From: Acidobacteriaceae bacterium
GTDB lineage: Bacteria > Acidobacteriota > Terriglobia > Terriglobales > Acidobacteriaceae
DNA: 5,083 nt
Direction: 5' to 3'
Assembly: GCA_003151875.1 (NCBI GenBank)
Contig: PLYW01000154.1
Location: 1 to 5,083, forward strand
This document shows, in pieces, positions 1-5,083 of the stretch. Positions within the stretch are counted from its first letter, which is position 1. Each line of letters opens with the position of its first letter. The notes beneath the pieces are model-generated. The model was not told the origin of the DNA, did no database searches, and saw nothing but the letters and a program-made list of their open reading frames with translations. A program made the position numbers and the translations under genes.

Positions 1-1075
1 TCACTACTTTGCCAACGTCCTGCGCATGCTCGCGCGTGGTGATCAGCAACGCATCGTCGGTTTCGACGACGATCAGGTTCTTCACCCCCACAACGGCGAC
101 GAACTTCCGTTTGGAGTGAACAAAGTTTCCCTCAGCATTCAGGGTAAAGTTCTGCTCAGAGACGATGACATTATCAGCGTCGTTCTTGCCCACGTTGCGA
201 TGCTCATAAAGCGCGGTCCAGGAGCCCAGATCATTCCATCCGAAGTTTGCCGGAATGCAGTAGATCTGCGACTTGCTTTCGCCCTTAGCAGAGCGCGGTT
301 CCAGCACAGCGTAATCCACGCTGATGTTTTCGCACTTGGGATAAAGCTTGGCGAAGGTCTTCTCGAAGCTGCGGCTGCCGTAACTCGCCGCGATTTTTTC
401 CAGCAGCGGGGCTGTTTTCGGTAGATGTTCACGTAGCGCATTGGCGAGGGTGCGCGCGCTCCAAATGAACATTCCGCTGTTCCAAAAGAAGTTTCCGGCC
501 TTGACGAATTGTTCCGCGATCTCGGGTACGGGCTTCTCGGTGAAGCGACGCACCTGAAGTACGCCTTTCTCCAAGGGATCGCCCACTTCGATGTAGCCGT
601 AGCCGGTTTCCGCGCGCGTGGGCGAAATGCCGATCACGACAATGTTTTCGCCGGCAGCAGCGATCCGGGCGGCCCGACTGATGTCGTCGCGAAAGCGCTT
701 CTCGTCCGCGATCACGTGATCGGAGGGAAACATTCCGATGACTGCGGTGGGGTCGCTCCTCTCCAACAGAAAGGCAGCCAGTCCGATTGCCGGAGCCGTG
801 TTCCGTCCGACAGGTTCGGCAATGATCTGCTTCTTGGGAAGGCCCTTGAGCTGGCGTACGATGGCGGGGCGCAAGTCCTGGTTGGTGATGATCCAGAATT
901 GTTTTGCCTTGGCCAGCGCCGACAACCGTTCCACCGTTTCCTGGATCATGCTTTTCTTGCTGTTCAGCGGCAGCAGTTGCTTGGCCATCCGCTTGCGGCT
1001 CAACGGCCAGAAGCGGGTGCCGCGTCCACCGGCGAGAATGACGGGATAAAACGAAAACTTGCCTGAAGTGGCCAC
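1..1075 (-). CDS. manC: Mannose-1-phosphate guanylyltransferase, single-domain type (3' end cut off by window edge)
   Basis: Transfers GMP from GTP to mannose-1-phosphate to give GDP-mannose, the cytoplasmic donor for mannose- and fucose-containing glycans. I translated the minus strand by hand: 358 residues are open to the left edge with no stop. Motifs seen: nucleotide-binding LAGGRGTRFWPLSR (14-27), EPVGRNTAPAIG (87-98), the metal-site FPSDH (116-120), GYGYIE (158-163), FTEKP (178-182), FFWNSGMFIW (196-205) and NFGWNDLGSW (277-286). Single-domain members are about 340-370 residues, so only a short C-terminal tail should be missing, and no fused isomerase domain is present. That fits the separate manA just upstream. 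The chosen start is GTG at 1075, giving MATSGKFSFYPVILAGG, with GAGG at 1090-1087 about 11 bases ahead. The frame stays open upstream into manA, so a start slightly further 5' cannot be excluded. The family call is very secure; the start is fairly secure. Confidence 0.93.
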   Translation of the reverse strand, partial: MATSGKFSFYPVILAGGRGTRFWPLSRKRMAKQLLPLNSKKSMIQETVERLSALAKAKQFWIITNQDLRPAIVRQLKGLPKKQIIAEPVGRNTAPAIGLAAFLLERSDPTAVIGMFPSDHVIADEKRFRDDISRAARIAAAGENIVVIGISPTRAETGYGYIEVGDPLEKGVLQVRRFTEKPVPEIAEQFVKAGNFFWNSGMFIWSARTLANALREHLPKTAPLLEKIAASYGSRSFEKTFAKLYPKCENISVDYAVLEPRSAKGESKSQIYCIPANFGWNDLGSWTALYEHRNVGKNDADNVIVSEQNFTLNAEGNFVHSKRKFVAVVGVKNLIVVETDDALLITTREHAQDVGKVV

Positions 1076-1090
1076 CGAGTTCGATTCCTC

Positions 1091-1108
1091 GCGCCCCGAG
1101 GTGGGCGC
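1091..1108 (-). promoter_or_regulatory. GC hairpin in the manA-manC gap, next to the manC ribosome-binding site
   Basis: On the minus strand GCGCCC (1108-1103) and GGGCGC (1096-1091) form a perfect 6-bp stem with the 6-base loop ACCTCG. It lies 13 bases after the manA stop and directly abuts the GAGG motif (1090-1087) taken as the manC Shine-Dalgarno sequence. No T-tract follows, so it is not a standard intrinsic terminator. It could stabilise or process the mRNA or tune manC translation. The stem is seen directly; any role is inference. Confidence 0.4.
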
Positions 1109-1121
1109 TCTTGTAAGTGTA

Positions 1122-2108
1122 TTACGGCGCGCTGAGCGATGGCGCAAGCCTCGTCTCCGGCTCAGCGACCGCGTCCGTGGGCAAAGACATACGCATGACT
1201 TCAAGCTCCCACTGCGGCCGCAGTATGTACTCCCGCACGCAGGCGGGAACGACCACCGCTTCTCCGGTAGCAAAGCTGATGGGCTCCATCCCTTGCGATT
1301 CTACGATTCCTGCCCCGTCTACGGCGACCAGGATGTGAGGAGAGGCGAGTGTGGTCTCCGCGTGGATCGCTTCGCGTAGCCTGATCTTCTCGACTTCAAA
1401 GAACGGCGAGCGCACCAGAACATTAGGGCCATCGCTTGCGCGGGGAACCACTTTGCCAGCATTCGTGGACAGTCTTGTCGCCGCCAGTCCTTCAGCGATG
1501 TGAAGTTCGCGGCCGCGCCCGTAATCGTACAGACGATAGGTGGTATCGGATGTCTGCTGCGTCTCCACCAGCACCATTCCGCCGCCGATGGTATGCACGG
1601 TCCCGGCGGCGACGTAGAGCATGTCCCCCTGGTGAACATCGACCCAGTTCAGCAACGCTTCCGCGCGCGTATCTTGAATTGCCTGTTTGAATTGCTCCAG
1701 CGTCACGCCCGGCTTCAATCCCAGCGCGACTTGAGCACCGGGCTGGGCGCGCAACGCGTACCAGCATTCGGTCTTTCCGCAGGGCTGGCCGATCTTGCGC
1801 GCCTGCTCATCATCGGGATGGACCTGCACCGACAGCTTGTCGCCGGGAAAAAGAAATTTCACCAGCAGCGGAAAGCGATCGTCGAAACGCGCCGCCTTGC
1901 CGACCAGATCGCGGCCATATTGCTTCGAGAGTTCGCCCAGTGTGCGACCCGCCAAGGGCCCATTGGCGACACGGTTGTCTTCCCAAGTAAGCCAGCTCTC
2001 GCCAATCGGCTCCTTCACCACTCGGGTGTAAATGGGGCGAAGATCTCGAACACCCCAGGGCCGCTCGTCGAAGATGGGCATCAACAGGAGTGGGTAAAGT
2101 TCAGGCAT
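1122..2108 (-). CDS. manA: Mannose-6-phosphate isomerase, class I (small, Bacillus ManA-like)
   Basis: Interconverts fructose-6-phosphate and mannose-6-phosphate in the cytoplasm; a zinc-dependent cupin-fold enzyme. The protein has 328 residues, close to the roughly 315 of Bacillus-type ManA. Visible motifs: PIFDERPWG (11-19), KLSVQVHPDDE (91-101) with zinc ligand His97, GKTECWY (111-117) with Glu114, GTVHTIGGG (169-177) with His172, and SDTTYRLYDYGR (187-198) carrying the likely catalytic Arg192. The C-terminal half (about 225-310) is the second cupin-like domain, and the last 15 or so residues look like a loose tail. The ATG at 2108 is 4 bases after the aminotransferase stop. Only a weak TAGG (2115-2112) precedes it, suggesting translational coupling. 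The frame can be extended 46 codons upstream, but that stretch overlaps the aminotransferase gene and does not resemble the family, so I left it out. It makes the substrate branch leading to manC downstream. Confidence 0.95.
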   Translation of the reverse strand: MPELYPLLLMPIFDERPWGVRDLRPIYTRVVKEPIGESWLTWEDNRVANGPLAGRTLGELSKQYGRDLVGKAARFDDRFPLLVKFLFPGDKLSVQVHPDDEQARKIGQPCGKTECWYALRAQPGAQVALGLKPGVTLEQFKQAIQDTRAEALLNWVDVHQGDMLYVAAGTVHTIGGGMVLVETQQTSDTTYRLYDYGRGRELHIAEGLAATRLSTNAGKVVPRASDGPNVLVRSPFFEVEKIRLREAIHAETTLASPHILVAVDGAGIVESQGMEPISFATGEAVVVPACVREYILRPQWELEVMRMSLPTDAVAEPETRLAPSLSAP

Positions 2109-2112
2109 CAGC

Positions 2113-3312
2113 CTACACACTGGCGAAGAACTTGCGCATGCGCTCCAGACCGCGCTCCAGGTTCTGGGCTGAAACCGCATACGAGATCCGGATGTGGTCC
2201 TGCGTGCCGAACCCTTCGCCCGGAACCACAACCACGTGCGCTTCATGCAGGAGCTTTCGCGCCACGTCGGACGCCGAATTCAATCCGCCGCGCTCGAAGT
2301 AATGACTGACGTTGGGATACGCGTAGAACGCGCCGTTCGGCGAGGCGCAGGTGAGTCCGGGAATCGCGCGCAGGCCGGCGACTACTTGATCGCGCAGGGA
2401 AATGTAGCCAGTAAGCATCTCGCGCACGCATTCCTGCGAACCGGTCAAGGCCGCTACCGCCGCTTTCTGCACGATCGAAGTCGGGTTCGAAGTGCTCTGG
2501 CCTTGCAGCTTCTGCATCGCGCTGATGATCGGTGCAGGCCCCAGCGCGTAACCCAGTCGCCAACCGGTCATGGCGTAGGTCTTCGACAGAGAGCCGATGA
2601 TGATCAGCCGCTCCTTCACTTCGTGAACGCAGCCCGCCGAGAACAGTCGGCCGGTGAAGTTCAGGTACACGTAGCACTCGTCGGAGACAACATAGATGCC
2701 GCGATCATGCGCCAGCCGCAGCACTGCCGCCCAGTGCTCGGGCTTCATCACCGCGCCCGACGGATTGCTCGGAGAGTTCAGAACGATGACCTTGGTGCGC
2801 GGCGTGATCGCGCGCTCGACCATGTCGGCGGTGAGGTCAAAGTCGCGCTTCTCATCGGTGGCAATGTACACCGGTTCTCCGCCCGCATAACGGACGATGT
2901 CTTTGAACGAAACCCAGTACGGCACCGGCAGAATGACTTCGTCACCGTGGTCCACCAGCACTTGGATGGCATTGAAGAGCGCGTGCTTGCCGCCGACTGA
3001 GGCGATGCAGTCTTCGCGCTTGTAGTCGGAGCCGAAATCGGCCGCGTGGCGCTGAATAATCGCGTCGCGCAACTCCGCGGTGCCGCCGACCGCGGTGTAC
3101 TTGGTGAAGTTGTTATGGATCGCCTCGATGGCCGCCTCTTTGATGTGCGCAGGCGTGGCGAAGTGCGGTTCTCCGGCGCCGAAGTCCACCAGATCCACGC
3201 CCTGAGCGCGCAGCTTCTCGGCCTCGCCGACCACGGCCATGGTCGCAGAGACTTCGATGCGCTGAATCCGGTTGGTCAGAAACGACGAGAGCTGGGTTCC
3301 GGCAGCAGTCAT
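2113..3312 (-). CDS. Class I PLP-dependent aminotransferase, aspartate aminotransferase-like (subgroup Ib)
   Basis: Likely transfers the amino group between aspartate and 2-oxoglutarate; some subgroup Ib enzymes also use prephenate, and that choice cannot be settled here. Numbered from the start at 3312 (399 residues): GAGEPHFATP (45-54) near the N-terminus, PYW (131-133) for cofactor stacking, NSPSNPSG (179-186) with the PLP-contacting Asn183, SDECY (210-214) with Asp211 and Tyr214, SLSKTYAMTGWRLGY (241-255) with the Schiff-base Lys244, and Arg375 in HIRIS, the expected substrate-carboxylate arginine. All key residues are present and the length is normal. A start at 3327 adds five residues (MKGQP) and overlaps the coaD stop as ATGA. 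I prefer 3312 because AAGGG (3324-3320) sits 7 bases ahead of it, whereas nothing like a Shine-Dalgarno precedes 3327. Neighbour spacing places it inside the coaD-manA-manC run. Symbols such as aspC or aatA would fit, but specificity is unproven. Confidence 0.93.
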   Translation of the reverse strand: MTAAGTQLSSFLTNRIQRIEVSATMAVVGEAEKLRAQGVDLVDFGAGEPHFATPAHIKEAAIEAIHNNFTKYTAVGGTAELRDAIIQRHAADFGSDYKREDCIASVGGKHALFNAIQVLVDHGDEVILPVPYWVSFKDIVRYAGGEPVYIATDEKRDFDLTADMVERAITPRTKVIVLNSPSNPSGAVMKPEHWAAVLRLAHDRGIYVVSDECYVYLNFTGRLFSAGCVHEVKERLIIIGSLSKTYAMTGWRLGYALGPAPIISAMQKLQGQSTSNPTSIVQKAAVAALTGSQECVREMLTGYISLRDQVVAGLRAIPGLTCASPNGAFYAYPNVSHYFERGGLNSASDVARKLLHEAHVVVVPGEGFGTQDHIRISYAVSAQNLERGLERMRKFFASV

Positions 3313-3319
3313 GGGTTGG

Positions 3320-3324
3320 CCCTT
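3320..3324 (-). promoter_or_regulatory. Ribosome-binding site that decides the aminotransferase start
   Basis: AAGGG on the minus strand lies 7 bases before the ATG at 3312 and overlaps both the alternative ATG at 3327 and the coaD TGA (3326-3324). A ribosome terminating on coaD would sit on this site, so coupled re-initiation at 3312 is plausible. The motif and spacing are seen directly; the coupling is inference. Confidence 0.55.
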
Positions 3325-3845
3325 CATAAAAGATGAGTTTTCGTGGCGAACGAATGTTTCTCTGCAACCTTTTGGCGGACTCGTTGCTCGACCAACTCCG
3401 GCACCAGTCCGGTCAAGGGTCCGCCAAACTTGGCGATCTCCCGCACGATGCGCGAGCTGAGGTAAGAATACTTTTCGGCGGGCATCATGAACACAGTCTC
3501 GACCCGCGGTTCCATCTTGCGGTTCATCAGCGCCATCTGCAACTCGAACTCGTAGTCGCTCACCGCGCGAATCCCTCGCAGCACGGCATTGGCATTTTTC
3601 TGGATACAGTAGACGACCAGCAGACCCTCAAAAATATCGACGGTCACGTTGTCGAGCTCGGAAGTCATCGCCTCCAGCATCTCCTTGCGCTCTTCCATTT
3701 CGAACAGGGCCTCGTCCTTGTCGAGATTGCGGGCGATCGCCACAATGAGCCGGTCGAAGAGTTTGCTACCGCGATGGATCAGGTCCAGGTGCCCGTTCGT
3801 AACCGGGTCGAACGATCCGGGATAAATAGCGACGATATCCTTCAA
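3324..3845 (-). CDS. coaD: Phosphopantetheine adenylyltransferase (coenzyme A biosynthesis)
   Basis: Adenylylates 4'-phosphopantetheine with ATP to give dephospho-CoA, the penultimate step of coenzyme A synthesis, in the cytoplasm; bacterial CoaD enzymes are hexamers of the nucleotidyltransferase fold. Seen in the 173 residues: YPGSFDPVTNGHLDLI (8-23) with the TxGH-type motif Thr16-Asn17-Gly18-His19, LRGIRAVSDYEFE (89-101), ALMNRK (105-110), and the KYSYLSSRIVREIA signature (125-138). It is about 14 residues longer than the 159-residue E. coli enzyme, the excess being a C-terminal tail after residue 160. The start is TTG at 3845: no ATG or GTG lies close by in frame upstream, and the TTG puts the conserved MKDIVAIYPGSFDP at the normal N-terminus. 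GAGG (3853-3850) is only 4 bases ahead, slightly short. Its TGA overlaps a possible ATG of the next gene. It is probably the first gene of the run ending in manC. Confidence 0.96.
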   Translation of the reverse strand: MKDIVAIYPGSFDPVTNGHLDLIHRGSKLFDRLIVAIARNLDKDEALFEMEERKEMLEAMTSELDNVTVDIFEGLLVVYCIQKNANAVLRGIRAVSDYEFELQMALMNRKMEPRVETVFMMPAEKYSYLSSRIVREIAKFGGPLTGLVPELVEQRVRQKVAEKHSFATKTHLL

Positions 3846-3878
3846 GAGACCTCGGAGGGCGCGAGTCTATGCGGGATG

Positions 3879-3907
3879 ATTTTATTCTGGCTTGCGTCCA
3901 GAGGCAA
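3879..3907 (-). promoter_or_regulatory. Sigma-70-like promoter candidate for coaD and the genes after it
   Basis: On the minus strand TTGCCT (3907-3902, 4 of 6 matches to the -35 consensus) is separated by exactly 17 bases from TAAAAT (3884-3879, 5 of 6 matches to the -10 consensus). A start about 7 bases downstream would leave a leader of roughly 25-30 bases before the coaD TTG. It is the only AT-rich block in the recA-coaD spacer. The spacer of the promoter contains a small dyad, TCTGG-N7-CCAGA (3902-3886). The boxes are seen directly; activity is inferred. Confidence 0.5.
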
Positions 3908-3938
3908 TCGCGGAAATAGAACAGGGGAAGACGCGCGG

Positions 3939-3962
3939 AGGGCCCTCGGGGAAAAGGGCCCT
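3939..3962 (-). terminator. GC-rich stem-loop after recA, possible terminator or attenuator
   Basis: AGGGCCC (3962-3956) and GGGCCCT (3945-3939) pair as a 7-bp stem. A T-A pair and a T-G wobble extend it on the minus strand, leaving a TTCCCC loop. It begins 15 bases past the recA stop, where a terminator is expected. However, no run of T follows on the minus strand; the only short T-tract (3962-3965) is on the plus-strand side. Termination would therefore be weak or Rho-assisted, and some readthrough from recA into coaD is possible. The structure is seen; the function is inferred. Confidence 0.4.
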
Positions 3963-3977
3963 TTTCGACGCGATGCG

Positions 3978-5063
3978 TTACTTCCGCCCTGCCGGACCTT
4001 TGGGCGTAGCGCTGGGCGCCGCTTCTGCATTCGCCGCCGCCGCTTGCGCCTTGTCCTCCACCGAGATCAGGCCGAGCGACTTGCGCACGTCGGTCTCGAT
4101 CTTCACGGCGATGTCCTTGTTTTCCTTCAGAAACTGCTTGGCGTTCTCGCGGCCCTGGCCGATGCGTTCGCCCTTATAGCTGAACCACGAACCCGACTTC
4201 TCCACCAGGTTTCCATTGACCGCCAGATCAAGCAAGTCGCCTTCGCGCGAGATGCCTTCGCCATACATCATGTCGAACTCGGCTTCCCGGAACGGCGCAG
4301 CGGTCTTGTTCTTCACGATCTTTACGCGGGTGCGCGAGCCGATCACCTGGTCGCCATCCTTGATGGCGGCAATGCGGCGGATATCGATCCGGATCGAAGA
4401 GTAAAACTTCAGCGCGCGCCCGCCGGTTGTGGTTTCCGGATTGCCGAACATCACGCCAATCTTTTCGCGGATCTGATTGATGAATACCAGGCAGGTGTGC
4501 GACTTGGCGACGATGGCGGTAAGTTTGCGCAACGCCTGCGACATCAGGCGGGCCTGCAGGCCAACGTGACTGTCGCCCATTTCGCCGTCGAGTTCGGCCT
4601 TGGGCACCAGAGCGGCGACTGAGTCCACCACCAGCACGTCGATTGCGCCCGAACGCACCAGGGCCTCGGCAATCTCCAGCGCCTGCTCGCCGTAATCGGG
4701 CTGCGAGACCAGCAGGTTGTCGACGTCGACGCCCAACTTGGCCGCGTAGATGGGGTCGAGGGCGTGCTCGGCATCCACGAAGGCGGCCATGCCACCTTGC
4801 TTCTGCGCTTCGCCAATCACCTGCAACGCGATGGTGGTTTTGCCCGACGACTCCGGCCCGAAGATCTCGACCACGCGTCCGCGTGGAAAACCGCCGATGC
4901 CCAGCGCCGCGTCAAACGAAATCGCTCCGGTGGAGATCACGGCAATGGGAACAACCGCACCCTTGCTCCCCAACTTCATGATGGAGCCTTTGCCAAATTG
5001 CTTTTCGATTTGAGACATGGCGAGGTCGATGGCCTTGCCTTTCTCAGTTCTTTCGTCTGCCAT
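3978..5063 (-). CDS. recA: Recombinase RecA
   Basis: ATP-dependent DNA strand-exchange protein that forms filaments on single-stranded DNA in the cytoplasm, drives homologous recombination and triggers LexA self-cleavage. The 361 residues align throughout with the family: N-terminal polymerisation helix (about 6-25), Walker A GPESSGKT (69-76), FVDAEHALDP (95-104) with catalytic Glu99, Walker B LVVDS (144-148), loop L1 around ELDGEMGDSHVG (157-168), QARLMSQALRKL (170-181), NQIREKIGVMFGNPETTTGG (196-215) spanning loop L2, and the C-terminal domain to about residue 335. The last 23 residues are Ala/Pro-rich and end in basic residues, unlike the acidic E. coli tail. The ATG at 5063 has AAGGAG (5077-5072) 8 bases ahead. 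Too little upstream sequence is present to judge a LexA operator. A 132-base spacer separates it from coaD. Confidence 0.99.
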   Translation of the reverse strand: MADERTEKGKAIDLAMSQIEKQFGKGSIMKLGSKGAVVPIAVISTGAISFDAALGIGGFPRGRVVEIFGPESSGKTTIALQVIGEAQKQGGMAAFVDAEHALDPIYAAKLGVDVDNLLVSQPDYGEQALEIAEALVRSGAIDVLVVDSVAALVPKAELDGEMGDSHVGLQARLMSQALRKLTAIVAKSHTCLVFINQIREKIGVMFGNPETTTGGRALKFYSSIRIDIRRIAAIKDGDQVIGSRTRVKIVKNKTAAPFREAEFDMMYGEGISREGDLLDLAVNGNLVEKSGSWFSYKGERIGQGRENAKQFLKENKDIAVKIETDVRKSLGLISVEDKAQAAAANAEAAPSATPKGPAGRK

Positions 5064-5067
5064 GAAT

Positions 5068-5083
5068 GCCGCTCCTTGGCGGC
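5068..5083 (-). promoter_or_regulatory. recA Shine-Dalgarno sequence in the loop of a GC hairpin
   Basis: AAGGAG (5077-5072) is a strong ribosome-binding site 8 bases from the recA ATG. It is flanked by GCCGC (5083-5079) and GCGGC (5072-5068), which can pair as a 5-bp GC stem with loop CAAGGA. The core AAGGA is thus presented in the loop and its last G lies in the stem. The stem touches the window edge and may be longer. The ribosome-binding site is secure; a regulatory role for the stem is only a suggestion. Confidence 0.6.

Noticed and set aside
1076..1092. GAATCGAAC stretch reminiscent of a tRNA T-arm on the minus strand
   Set aside because: No acceptor, D-arm or anticodon stem can be built around it, and it lies in a 46-base gap between two genes.
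2109..2246. 46-codon N-terminal extension of the manA frame
   Set aside because: The extension is rich in Arg, Ser and Trp, overlaps the aminotransferase C-terminus in another frame, and is absent from the family; the ATG at 2108 gives the expected N-terminus.
1500..3000. Two overlapping plus-strand open frames of 269 and 268 codons (1500-2309 and 2194-3000)
   Set aside because: Both lie opposite manA and the aminotransferase, whose minus-strand proteins have all expected catalytic residues. No recognisable domains or ribosome-binding sites support the plus-strand frames.
3952..3965. Plus-strand intrinsic terminator at the GGGCCC hairpin with its TTTT tail
   Set aside because: No plus-strand gene exists in the window for it to terminate and the tail is only four T; it is better read as part of the minus-strand structure after recA.
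3333..4622. A 429-codon open frame on the plus strand, opposite coaD and recA
   Set aside because: It is antisense to two genes with complete family motifs, spans their spacer, and its Arg/His/Asp/Leu-rich translation resembles no family I know. Long antisense open frames are common in GC-rich genes.
5064..5083. LexA (SOS) operator upstream of recA
   Set aside because: Only 20 bases upstream are visible, and they hold the ribosome-binding site with no operator-like motif, so presence or absence cannot be judged.

Overview
The window is a compact, ordinary stretch of bacterial chromosome. All five protein genes lie on the minus strand and read from right to left: recA, coaD, a class I aminotransferase, manA and manC. 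Base composition is GC-rich by eye. The style of the RecA, ManA and aminotransferase sequences suggests a member of the Acidobacteriota (Terriglobia-like). That assignment comes from remembered family resemblance, not from a search, so it is moderate at best.

Layout from right to left: recA (5063-3978) is complete and has a strong Shine-Dalgarno sequence held in the loop of a small GC hairpin at the window edge. A 132-base spacer (3977-3846) follows. It holds a GC-rich palindromic stem-loop just after the recA stop and then a good sigma-70-like promoter candidate. From there a tight gene run begins: coaD (TTG start, 3845-3324), the aminotransferase (3312-2113, its first possible ATG overlapping the coaD stop as ATGA), manA (2108-1122, 4 bases after the aminotransferase stop) and manC (from a GTG at 1075, running off the left edge at position 1). 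The 46-base manA-manC gap carries a perfect 6-bp GC hairpin abutting the manC ribosome-binding site.

Together these are housekeeping functions: DNA repair and recombination (RecA), the fourth step of coenzyme A synthesis (CoaD), amino-acid transamination, and two of the three steps from fructose-6-phosphate to GDP-mannose (ManA, ManC). The middle enzyme, phosphomannomutase, is not in the window. Spacing suggests that coaD through manC are co-transcribed from the promoter in the recA-coaD spacer, and that recA is mostly a separate unit.

There are no RNA genes, mobile elements, CRISPR arrays or pseudogenes that I can support. No gap without a gene exceeds 132 bases. I found no sign of a novel system. 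The points worth a second look are small: regulatory hairpins, start-codon choices and the non-acidic RecA tail.
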